This document shows, piece by piece, positions 11,151 to 18,388 of a DNA stretch of 32,679 nucleotides. Both the position numbers and the translations under genes were made by a program. The notes below the pieces were generated by a model, which was not told the DNA's origin, searched no databases, and worked only from the letters and a program-made list of their open reading frames with translations. Location: contig CALAGQ010000106.1 of NCBI GenBank assembly GCA_937891765.1, forward strand, positions 1 through 32,679. Reading direction: 5' to 3'. The DNA comes from an uncultured Nitrospina sp. Lineage in GTDB: Bacteria > Nitrospinota > Nitrospinia > Nitrospinales > VA-1. Position 1 is the first letter of the stretch. Each line of letters begins with the position of its first letter.

Positions 11151-12587
11151 GTGGAACCCATTCTCGCACCTGAATCGATTGACCTGATTGCCTTGGCGCC
11201 TGTGCTCGTTTTGAGCGTTTTTGCCATGATGGTATTGGTGTTAGACCTTTGGGGAGGGCGAAACAAAACCCTGCTGATGTTTACCAGTCTGGTCGGTCTT
11301 TTGATGACGGCTATCAGCGCGTTTGCCAAGCACCCCATTCCCGCCTATTCCTTCAACGACAGTTATGTCGTCGACCACCTGTCGTTGTTTTTCATCTGCA
11401 TATTCACTCTCAGCTCCGCACTGGCGATCCTTTTATCCGTGGAATATAACGAGCGGGAAGGCATACGGGCCGGGGAGTATTACGCCCTCATCTTGTTCTG
11501 CACCGTGGGGATGATCCTTCTGGCTTCCTCCACCGACATGATCATGATTTTTCTGGGCATCGAAATTGTCTCGATCTGCCTTTACGTTCTGGCCGGGATA
11601 CGACGGAACGATCATCGGTCCAACGAAGCGGCTCTCAAATATTTTCTGCTTGGCGCCTTTGCCACCGGGTTCCTGCTGTACGGAATGACTCTGGTTTATG
11701 GTTCGACCGGCTCCACGAACCTGTTCAAAATCGCCGAGTTCGTAAAAAATCCATCGGCCCAGACCAATCCTCTGTTGCTGATGGGACTGGTACTTCTCAT
11801 TATAGGGTTTGGGTTCAAAGTCGCCTCAGTGCCATTTCATATGTGGGCTCCTGATGTGTACCAGGGTGCTCCGACTCCTGTTACCGCTTTCATGTCAGTG
11901 GGACCCAAGGCCGCCGCGTTTGCCGCTTTTTTTCGGGTATTTGCCGAAGCCTTCCCGGAGTTGTCGCCATCCTGGGAACTGCTCCTGAGCATCATCGCCG
12001 TCCTTAGCATGTTTGTCGGTAATCTCGGAGCCATCATGCAGACCAACATCAAACGGATGCTGGCGTTCTCCAGTATCTCGCACGCCGGTTACATCCTGAT
12101 GGCGGTCATCGCTAAAAGTTCTCTCGCCAGTTCAGCCTTGCTGTTTTATATGCTGTCCTATGCTTTCATGACCTTTGGGATTTTTGGCATCGTGATTATC
12201 CTCGGCCGAAAGGGTGAAGAGAATCTGGAGATGTCTAATTATTCCGGCCTGGCATACAAGCATCCGGTTATCGCGTTAAGCATGACCATCTTCCTCCTGT
12301 CATTGGGCGGACTGCCACCATTTGCCGGGTTCGTCGCCAAGTTTTACCTCTTCAGCGCCGCGATTCAGGAAGGGTTACTCACGCTGGTTATCATAGCCGT
12401 GCTCAATAGTGCCATCTCGTTTTACTACTACCTGAAGGTTGTGGTCTTTATGTATATGAAAGAACCCGAAGCGGAGTTTAAAATCTCTCTGACTCCCATG
12501 ACCCTCTTTGTGATTCTGGTCGGCGTGATTGGCACCATCAACCTCGGTATCTTCCCCAACGCTATCATCGCCCTCGCCTCCCATTAG
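11151..12587 (+). CDS. nuoN: NADH-quinone oxidoreductase subunit N
   Basis: The third antiporter-like proton-pumping subunit of complex I, 478 aa. Motifs include FLGIEIVSICLYVLAG with the conserved glutamate, NEAALKYFLLGAFATGF, KVASVPFHMWAPDVYQGAPT with the helix-7 lysine, and MLAFSSISHAGYILM. The start is GTG at 11151, three bases after the nuoM stop and preceded by AAGGAA. It is the last nuo gene. No clear terminator follows, only a hairpin near 12685. Confidence 0.96.
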   Translation: MEPILAPESIDLIALAPVLVLSVFAMMVLVLDLWGGRNKTLLMFTSLVGLLMTAISAFAKHPIPAYSFNDSYVVDHLSLFFICIFTLSSALAILLSVEYNEREGIRAGEYYALILFCTVGMILLASSTDMIMIFLGIEIVSICLYVLAGIRRNDHRSNEAALKYFLLGAFATGFLLYGMTLVYGSTGSTNLFKIAEFVKNPSAQTNPLLLMGLVLLIIGFGFKVASVPFHMWAPDVYQGAPTPVTAFMSVGPKAAAFAAFFRVFAEAFPELSPSWELLLSIIAVLSMFVGNLGAIMQTNIKRMLAFSSISHAGYILMAVIAKSSLASSALLFYMLSYAFMTFGIFGIVIILGRKGEENLEMSNYSGLAYKHPVIALSMTIFLLSLGGLPPFAGFVAKFYLFSAAIQEGLLTLVIIAVLNSAISFYYYLKVVVFMYMKEPEAEFKISLTPMTLFVILVGVIGTINLGIFPNAIIALASH

Positions 12588-12684
12588 GCATGGGGCCAAT
12601 GAGCAATGGGCCGCGTTGCACCAAGAAAATATTTACCCGCAAAATAAAGATATGCGATTTGCCAGCGGAGGCACTCCCCACTAG

Positions 12685-12705
12685 CACTCGGCGTGCAGCC
12701 GAGTG
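12685..12705 (+). promoter_or_regulatory. Inverted repeat upstream of the 12760 gene
   Basis: A perfect 8-bp stem, CACTCGGC/GCCGAGTG, has a 5-base loop (GTGCA). It ends four bases before an extended -10 box. There is no T tract directly after it, so it is a poor terminator. Its position fits an operator, or a weak end signal for the nuo transcript. Confidence 0.5.
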
Positions 12706-12708
12706 GTG

Positions 12709-12717
12709 TGTTATAAT
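12709..12717 (+). promoter_or_regulatory. Extended -10 promoter for the 12760 gene
   Basis: TGTTATAAT contains a perfect -10 hexamer TATAAT (12712-12717) preceded by the TG of an extended -10 element. No good -35 box lies 16-18 bases upstream, which suits extended -10 promoters. Transcription would begin near 12724, about 36 bases before the ATG. Confidence 0.6.
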
Positions 12718-12759
12718 TCTTTCTCTAAACATAAACGATTTAAAAGGCAAGCTGACGTT

Positions 12760-13095
12760 ATGAAAATGCATCATCTGGACAAGGAAAAAGTAGAAGCCGT
12801 CATGGAGAAGGTGAAAGAAGTGATCGACTCGGGACAATACCCCGCTGACACCATCGAAGCAATTTTTAAGCTCTCGGAAGTGGATGGAGAGAAGTTTCTG
12901 GAAAGCAAGGCACATCCCATTCAAAAGGAAAAAGTGAATTTCGAAATAGATCCAGAAAAAGGTGTGCGGTTTTTTGATCCGTTCAACTTTTTCACACGCG
13001 GAATCTATAAAGATATGGACGGCCTCACCATCTGGACCACGGACAATCTAAAAGAGCCTTGGGAATACGACAAGGAGGAGCCCCCAAGTCCATAA
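12760..13095 (+). CDS. Hypothetical protein, 111 aa
   Basis: I do not recognise this protein. It is soluble and highly charged, with a helical Lys/Glu-rich N-terminal half (DKEKVEAVMEKVKEV) and a more aromatic second half (FFDPFNFFTRGIYKDMDG). There is no signal peptide, membrane segment or cysteine cluster. The frame is open from GTG 12703, but that lies inside the promoter, so ATG 12760 is preferred; it has a weak AAGGCA site 11 bases upstream. Downstream lies a bidirectional terminator shared with tatA. It appears to be a single-gene transcription unit. Confidence 0.75.
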   Translation: MKMHHLDKEKVEAVMEKVKEVIDSGQYPADTIEAIFKLSEVDGEKFLESKAHPIQKEKVNFEIDPEKGVRFFDPFNFFTRGIYKDMDGLTIWTTDNLKEPWEYDKEEPPSP

Positions 13096-13130
13096 AAAAA
13101 CCCCCGCGCCGATTGGCACGAGGGTTTTTA
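13094..13130. terminator. Bidirectional terminator between the 111-aa gene and tatA
   Basis: A stem of about 15 bp around the loop GATT has an A run on one side and a T run on the other. Read on the minus strand, every position pairs if G-U is allowed and the hairpin is followed by seven T's. Read on the plus strand, two of those pairs become C/A mismatches. It therefore fits best as the terminator of tatA, and less strongly for the plus-strand gene. Confidence 0.85.
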
Positions 13131-13150
13131 ATAATTCAGTACTATTCTCT

Positions 13151-13534
13151 TTAGCTTTTCTCTTTAGTTTTTTCCTGATCTTTGCTGAAGTCGTAGGATC
13201 CTTTTCGCGGAAGAGAAGCGGTGAAACTATCGGCCTCATCTTTCATGGCTTTATCTTTAGCCTCGCCTTCTTCCTCTGCTTTCTTGCGAATGGCAGCTTC
13301 TTTTTCTTCTTCGGTCATATCTTCTTCGGCTTTACCTTCTTCAACCTGAGCAGCCTGCGCGCCTTCTTCAACCGTGGCGGTTTCATCACCTTCCTGCGCT
13401 TCTTTCATGGAAGTTTTGAAGTTTTTAATACTGCGCCCGAAAGCACTACCGATTTCGGGAAGTTTTCCCGCCCCAAAAATAATCATAATGATGATCAAAA
13501 TGACCATCAACTCAGGAAAACCAATTCCCATCAT
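13151..13534 (-). CDS. tatA: Sec-independent protein translocase subunit TatA
   Basis: The pore-forming subunit of the twin-arginine pathway, which exports folded proteins. The N-terminal transmembrane helix (about residues 6-22) is followed by the hinge [10 protein letters not shown] and an amphipathic helix ([15 protein letters not shown]). At 127 aa it is longer than most TatA proteins; the last 75 residues are an acidic, Lys/Glu-rich, low-complexity tail. Two ATGs begin the frame (13534 and 13531); GGGAGGG lies about 13 bases upstream. tatB and tatC are not next to it. It follows rpe on the same strand after about 140 bases. Confidence 0.93.
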   Translation of the reverse strand: MMGIGFPELMVILIIIMIIFGAGKLPEIGSAFGRSIKNFKTSMKEAQEGDETATVEEGAQAAQVEEGKAEEDMTEEEKEAAIRKKAEEEGEAKDKAMKDEADSFTASLPRKGSYDFSKDQEKTKEKS

Positions 13535-13673
13535 AATTCATACCCTCCCAGTATTGATAACAGGCAAACATCCGCCTATAGACATGATAAGTTGAATAGA
13601 AGAAGCCCAGTTTATCCTTTTTAGATAAGCAATTACAAGGGGAAATGGCCTCGATCCGTCAAACAGAGAAGCT

Positions 13674-14348
13674 TCAGCCCTGGCGAAGGGCTTTAATTGC
13701 CTTTTTATAGTCTTTCGCGTTAAAAATCGCCGACCCAGCGACCAACACGCTGGCCCCCGCCTGCACAATTTTACCGGCATTCTCAGGGTTTATGCCGCCA
13801 TCGACTTCCAGCGCAATCGGGTGATCATAATTACTCATGATTTCATTCAGATTCTGGATCTTATCCAGCATCGATGGAATGAACTTTTGCCCGCCGAATC
13901 CCGGATTGACCGACATCAGCAAAACTATGTCGATCTCGTGCAGAATTTCTTCCAGTGAAGAAAGAGGCGTAGCCGGATTCAACACAACCCCTGCCATAAT
14001 ATCCTTTTCTTTGATCAATTGAATGGTGCGGTTCAAATGCGGGCAGGCTTCGACATGAACAGTGATGATATCCGAACCGGCAGAGATGAAGTCGGGAATA
14101 TAATTGTCGGCATTTTCAATCATCAAATGCACATCCAATGGCAGTTCGGTCACTTTTCGGATCGACTCGACCACCGCCGGGCCAATGGTGATATTCGGCA
14201 CAAAATGGCCGTCCATAACATCCACATGAATCCAGTCGGCTCCCGCCTGTTCTACCGCTTTGACCTCATCCCCCAGCCGGGCAAAATCTGCAGAAAGGAT
14301 CGAGGGCGCAATGATTACCCCATCATTATTTTCAGCCATTGGCTCCAT
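13674..14348 (-). CDS. rpe: Ribulose-phosphate 3-epimerase
   Basis: Interconverts ribulose 5-phosphate and xylulose 5-phosphate in the pentose phosphate and Calvin cycles. It is a TIM-barrel enzyme whose family signatures are all present: [30 protein letters not shown] with the metal-binding His and catalytic Asp, [17 protein letters not shown] and the catalytic EVDGGIN. The frame extends to 14384, but ATG 14348 gives a normal 224 aa and has GGAGG three bases upstream; ATG 14339 is an alternative. It is probably co-transcribed with tatA. Confidence 0.96.
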   Translation of the reverse strand: MEPMAENNDGVIIAPSILSADFARLGDEVKAVEQAGADWIHVDVMDGHFVPNITIGPAVVESIRKVTELPLDVHLMIENADNYIPDFISAGSDIITVHVEACPHLNRTIQLIKEKDIMAGVVLNPATPLSSLEEILHEIDIVLLMSVNPGFGGQKFIPSMLDKIQNLNEIMSNYDHPIALEVDGGINPENAGKIVQAGASVLVAGSAIFNAKDYKKAIKALRQG

Positions 14349-14460
14349 CAACCTCCATTTAGAAAATAAATCGACCCGAAGCATAGCATAAGCTGATAAA
14401 TCCTTCCATTTTTATAAGACGTATTTGGCAAAGCCTCTGGCGCTAAACAGTTTCTTTCAC

Positions 14461-14466
14461 TATAAT
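14461..14466 (+). promoter_or_regulatory. Possible -10 box upstream of the ClC gene
   Basis: A perfect TATAAT lies 32 bases before the ClC start codon. No convincing -35 box is found at the right distance, so this is a weak call based on the hexamer and its position in the rpe/ClC divergent gap. Confidence 0.35.
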
Positions 14467-14497
14467 AAAGGGTTTTATACCCACTATTTTTAAGCCC

Positions 14498-16252
14498 ATG
14501 CAGACCCTACTCGAAAACCTCCGTGAGAAGATCAAGCGCCTCTTGATGCAGGACCATAATATGCTCCTGCTGGCAGCGGTGATCGGGTTTCTGGCCGGGC
14601 TGGCATCGACCCTGTTTCGCTGGCTGATCGGTTTTTTTGGGGATGTTTTTTCTGCGGAGGGGTTGGCATGGATTGGCATAACCGGCTCGGCGGTTCCTTT
14701 CCTGTTGCCGCTCATGCCGATGATAGGGGGGATCTTCACCGGCGTCATCTGTCATTTTTTTCCTGATGCAGTAAAAGAAAACGGAGTGCACCGGGTCATG
14801 CACGCGGTCGCCTTGAAAGCCGGAAAGATTCGCAAACGCACCTTGCTGACCTGCTCCACCACATCGGCACTCACCATTGGGTCCGGCGGCTCAGCAGGCC
14901 GCGAGGGACCTACCGTGCAGATCGGCTCGGCAGTGGGTTCGGCTCTCGGCAACTTGTTCCACCTTTCTCATGAACGAATTCAGGTCTTAGTTGGCTGTGG
15001 TGCGGCAGCGGGGATCGCCGCCTCCTTCAACGCTCCTTTAGCTGGAGTTCTGTTCGCTCTCGAGATCATTCTCACTAACTTCACCATCCATACGTTCAGC
15101 CCCATCGTCGTCGCCTCCGTCATTGGTACGGCGACCGGCCGGGCTATGGAGGGCAACGAAATCACTTTCCATGTGCCGGTCCATGAACTGGTCAGTTATT
15201 CTGAAATCATTTTCTATTTATTTCTCGGACTCCTTTGCGGAGTGGCTTCAAAATTGTTCACGTTCGCCTACTTCAAGGCTCATGATATTTTTGAAAAAAA
15301 GGTTCTCATCCCAAAACCCTTGAAACCCGCTCTCGGAGGACTGATCGTTGGGTTCATCGCCATATTTTTTCCGGCGATTCTGGGTAACGGCTACGAGTTC
15401 ATGGAAAAGGCTCTGCACGGGGATATTTTCTGGGGACTGGCTTTCGCACTGGTTTTTTTGAAAATCATCAGCACGTCCACAACCCTGGGTTCGGGCGGAC
15501 TAGGGGGAGTCTTCGCGCCCTCTTTGTTTATCGGGGCCATGCTGGGTTCTGCCTATGGAACTCTGGTGCATGCGATCAACCCTGGCTTCACAGCTTCGCC
15601 TGAGACTTATGCGCTGGTGGGAATGGGCGCCGTAGCAGGGGCGGTGATGCAGGCTCCTTTGACTAATATTCTGATGCTGTTTGAGTTGACCAATGATTAC
15701 ACCATCATTTTGCCGATCATGATCACCTGCATCGTTTCGGCCTATACCTTTCGCGCATTCAACAAAGACTCTATCTATGTTCAGAAACTGCTGAAGGAAG
15801 GCACGAACATCAAACATGGCCGGGAAGTTTCTATCCTCAACTCCATCAGAGTCAATGATGTTTTGAGCAAGGATGTCACAACGATTCCCGAAGGCATGCC
15901 GTTCAGGAAAATTCTCGAAACCATTTCATATTCCAAAAACTTTTATTTTCCTGTGGTGAATGGTCAAGGGGAGATGTCCGGCATTTTGTCTTTCCACATG
16001 ATACGGGAAATGCTTTTTGAAGAAGACCTGGGCGATCTGGTTGTCGCCAACGATTTAAAAGTTAAATCCGTGATGACCCTCTCGCCGGAAAACAATCTCA
16101 ACCAAGCCATGGAAATGTTCGCGAAACTTGATGTGGAACAGCTTCCCGTCGTCCGCCAAAGTGATCCTAAACGGGTGATCGGCATGGTCAACCGGGGCGA
16201 AGTGGTCGCCGCTTACAACCGTGAAGTGCTAGTCTCCGGATTCGACCGGTAG
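14498..16252 (+). CDS. ClC-family chloride channel/transporter with CBS pair
   Basis: An integral membrane chloride protein, 584 aa. The first 430 residues are the ClC domain, with the gating-glutamate motif GREGPTVQIGSAVGS and the anion-site motif GGVFAPSLFIGAMLG. The last 130 residues are two CBS domains (from about residue 450), which in relatives bind adenine nucleotides. Two features depart from the E. coli exchanger: the GSGIP segment is replaced (NGVHRVM region), and the motif FALEII has Ile where the proton-path Glu203 would be. The CBS tail and those changes leave channel or altered coupling open. apbE starts 7 bases after the stop, so the two genes are likely co-transcribed. Confidence 0.93.
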   Translation: MQTLLENLREKIKRLLMQDHNMLLLAAVIGFLAGLASTLFRWLIGFFGDVFSAEGLAWIGITGSAVPFLLPLMPMIGGIFTGVICHFFPDAVKENGVHRVMHAVALKAGKIRKRTLLTCSTTSALTIGSGGSAGREGPTVQIGSAVGSALGNLFHLSHERIQVLVGCGAAAGIAASFNAPLAGVLFALEIILTNFTIHTFSPIVVASVIGTATGRAMEGNEITFHVPVHELVSYSEIIFYLFLGLLCGVASKLFTFAYFKAHDIFEKKVLIPKPLKPALGGLIVGFIAIFFPAILGNGYEFMEKALHGDIFWGLAFALVFLKIISTSTTLGSGGLGGVFAPSLFIGAMLGSAYGTLVHAINPGFTASPETYALVGMGAVAGAVMQAPLTNILMLFELTNDYTIILPIMITCIVSAYTFRAFNKDSIYVQKLLKEGTNIKHGREVSILNSIRVNDVLSKDVTTIPEGMPFRKILETISYSKNFYFPVVNGQGEMSGILSFHMIREMLFEEDLGDLVVANDLKVKSVMTLSPENNLNQAMEMFAKLDVEQLPVVRQSDPKRVIGMVNRGEVVAAYNREVLVSGFDR

Positions 16253-16259
16253 AGCCCTG

Positions 16260-17297
16260 ATGCTTCACACCCTCACCTGCCGAACTTTTTCAACTCTTCT
16301 CTGTATATTTATCTCCGCCTCCGGTTGCGGCAAGCCCGAATCGTTGATCCACCGAAGATCACAATTTTTGATGGGGACTCTGGTCGAGATTTCCGTTTTT
16401 GAAAAAGATGAAAACATCGTCCAGCTTGCCATCCAGAATGCTTTCGACGAAATTCAACGGTTGGAAGGATTGATGAGCACTCATATTCCTAACTCAGAAA
16501 TTTCTAAAATCAATCAAGCCGCAGGTATTGAACCCGTACCCGTATCCCCCGAAGTGTTCGAGGTCATCGACCGAGCTCTTTATTGGGCCGAGCAAACGGA
16601 TGGAGCCCTTGATATAAGCATCGGCCCGGTTCAGGAGCTTTGGGCTTTCGAGGGCGACCACCCTTCCCTGCCCGACAAGAACACTCTTGAACAGGCACTT
16701 TCTAAAGTGGATTACAGAAAAATCCGTCTAGAGAATCAGACGGTATTTTTAACAGATAAAGGCATGAGTATTCATCTCGGTGCCATCGCCAAAGGGTACG
16801 CTGTAGATCGGGCTATATATATATTACAGGAAAAAGATATCCATCATGCGTTCATCAATGCCGGAGGCGACCTGAAAACTCTTGGTCACAGGCCCGATAG
16901 AACGGCCTGGAAGATCGGTCTGCAACATCCCAGAAAACCCGAGTCGATTCTGGCATCCTTTTCCCTTTCAGTAAAAGCTGTCGCCACTTCCGGCGACTAC
17001 CAGAAGTATTTTGATCAGGACGGAACACGCTACCACCACATCCTGAACTCAAAAACAGGATATCCAGTTATCGGCACGATGTCCGCAACGGTGATCACCG
17101 ATACCGTGATGGATGCGGACGCCCTTTCCACAGCTTTGTTCGTCATGGGTGCAGAAAAAGGCTTGGCCTTTATCAACTCGTTGAAAAATACCGAAGGCCT
17201 CGTCGTCGACCAGAACAATATCCCTCACTTGTCTCAGGGCATGGAGAATTTAGCGGATTTCTCCCTTGAAAGTTTCAAAGAGAACCTCAGCCATTAG
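16260..17297 (+). CDS. apbE: FAD:protein FMN transferase, ApbE family
   Basis: Attaches FMN through a phosphoester bond to Ser/Thr of periplasmic redox proteins such as NqrC or RnfG. The protein has 345 aa. A hydrophobic N-terminus ends in SASGCG near residue 23, a possible though imperfect lipobox, suggesting membrane anchoring. Family motifs are MGTLVEISVF, DISIGPVQELW, HLGAIAKGYAVDRA, NAGGDLKTLG, HHILNSKTGYPV and the metal-binding DADALSTALFVMG. It follows the ClC gene by 7 bases. Its 3' end overlaps the oppositely transcribed SGNH hydrolase gene by 48 bases. No nqr, rnf or other obvious flavinylation target is in this window. Confidence 0.93.
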   Translation: MLHTLTCRTFSTLLCIFISASGCGKPESLIHRRSQFLMGTLVEISVFEKDENIVQLAIQNAFDEIQRLEGLMSTHIPNSEISKINQAAGIEPVPVSPEVFEVIDRALYWAEQTDGALDISIGPVQELWAFEGDHPSLPDKNTLEQALSKVDYRKIRLENQTVFLTDKGMSIHLGAIAKGYAVDRAIYILQEKDIHHAFINAGGDLKTLGHRPDRTAWKIGLQHPRKPESILASFSLSVKAVATSGDYQKYFDQDGTRYHHILNSKTGYPVIGTMSATVITDTVMDADALSTALFVMGAEKGLAFINSLKNTEGLVVDQNNIPHLSQGMENLADFSLESFKENLSH

Positions 17298-18386
17298 ACT
17301 ATGCCCAATTTCATTGGGGTGGCAACGGTCGGGAAACAGGAAGGCCAACATGGGGTTCGCTTCCATACCCTCTCCATAGGCTTCAAAATAAGTGACAAAC
17401 AAGTCGGGAAAGCGATCGTGAACGGTCGACAAATAAGGCTCCAACTCTGCAGGAAAATTTAAGAACGGGATTTTTTTATCCTCGGCAGTTTGCTGCACGG
17501 TGTCCCGGTACTCCGCAAAATTGCAGACACTGACGAATACAGGTCTGCCGCCCTTCTCTCGGACTCCCTCCACCAGCGCCTCAAGGTTTTCACGGTATTG
17601 TTTTAAAGGAACCCGCAAACCTGCCTTGTGCTCGTGGATAGATACGGGCAAACCCCATGTCCGCATCCACCGAAACAGCAATAGATGCTTCAGGTTCCAG
17701 TCCACTTTTCCAGCCAGAGAGTTTCGCAATTCAAAATGACGGCGATCTGTTTGCAGCGAGGGGTAAGAATCATTCCAGCCAAAGGAAAGAATGACCCAGT
17801 CGTCCTTTTTCACATCGCCCAACTCTTGCCACAACAATTTTCCCTGGAACGATGAAAAACCGGGAAGAGACAGGTTCCTCAGATTAAAGGGAGAAAGAGC
17901 GTTTAATTTTTCTACCACCAGAGAGGGATAGGATTTTTCAAAATCCACACCCCAGCCGAAACTGCTGGAGTCGCCCAATACATGCAGAGTCCTGGCCCCT
18001 GGTTTATTCTGATCTTTTGAAGGAGCGCGAAACCCTTCGGCGTTGGAATTAATCGTCCAGGGAGGAAGTTTGTCCACCATAAGAGCGGAGGAATAATTCT
18101 GCACCGTGATCGAGAGATTGGGTTTTAGCCGGTAACCATAACGCAGGTCAGGCTGGTAGGCGTAAGCATCTTCATTGACGAATCCTTGTCCAGCCACAAA
18201 GCGTTGGTATTTTTCCAGGACGACAGGATCCATCTCTTCCATCCACGCAGGGATGGCATAAGATTTATAATGCAATACCGGCTCAAATCCGGACAACCTC
18301 AGAACCAACTCTATAAACCCGAAAAAGAAAAATACCACTCCTACGGAGAACAAAAAAGACTGGATAGTTTTTGATCTTTCGGTCAC
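17250..18386 (-). CDS. Membrane-anchored SGNH/GDSL hydrolase-like protein
   Basis: A 378-aa protein with one N-terminal transmembrane helix (about residues 10-30) and an outward-facing SGNH-type domain. The four family blocks are visible: GDSSSFGWG with Ser140, LPGFSS with Gly176, FGWNDS with Asn205, and DRCHPNEIGH with the Asp353/His356 pair. Relatives act as esterases, lipases or carbohydrate deacetylases; the substrate cannot be told. The start is GTG at 18386, two bases after the stop of the copper ATPase gene and without a clear ribosome binding site, so translation is probably coupled. The last 48 bases overlap apbE in antisense, with both frames intact. Confidence 0.85.
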   Translation of the reverse strand: MTERSKTIQSFLFSVGVVFFFFGFIELVLRLSGFEPVLHYKSYAIPAWMEEMDPVVLEKYQRFVAGQGFVNEDAYAYQPDLRYGYRLKPNLSITVQNYSSALMVDKLPPWTINSNAEGFRAPSKDQNKPGARTLHVLGDSSSFGWGVDFEKSYPSLVVEKLNALSPFNLRNLSLPGFSSFQGKLLWQELGDVKKDDWVILSFGWNDSYPSLQTDRRHFELRNSLAGKVDWNLKHLLLFRWMRTWGLPVSIHEHKAGLRVPLKQYRENLEALVEGVREKGGRPVFVSVCNFAEYRDTVQQTAEDKKIPFLNFPAELEPYLSTVHDRFPDLFVTYFEAYGEGMEANPMLAFLFPDRCHPNEIGHSLMAEVLFETFKGEIR

Positions 18387-18388
18387 AA

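Noticed and set aside
12588..12684. Terminator for the nuo operon
   Set aside because: No hairpin followed by a T tract was found in this stretch.
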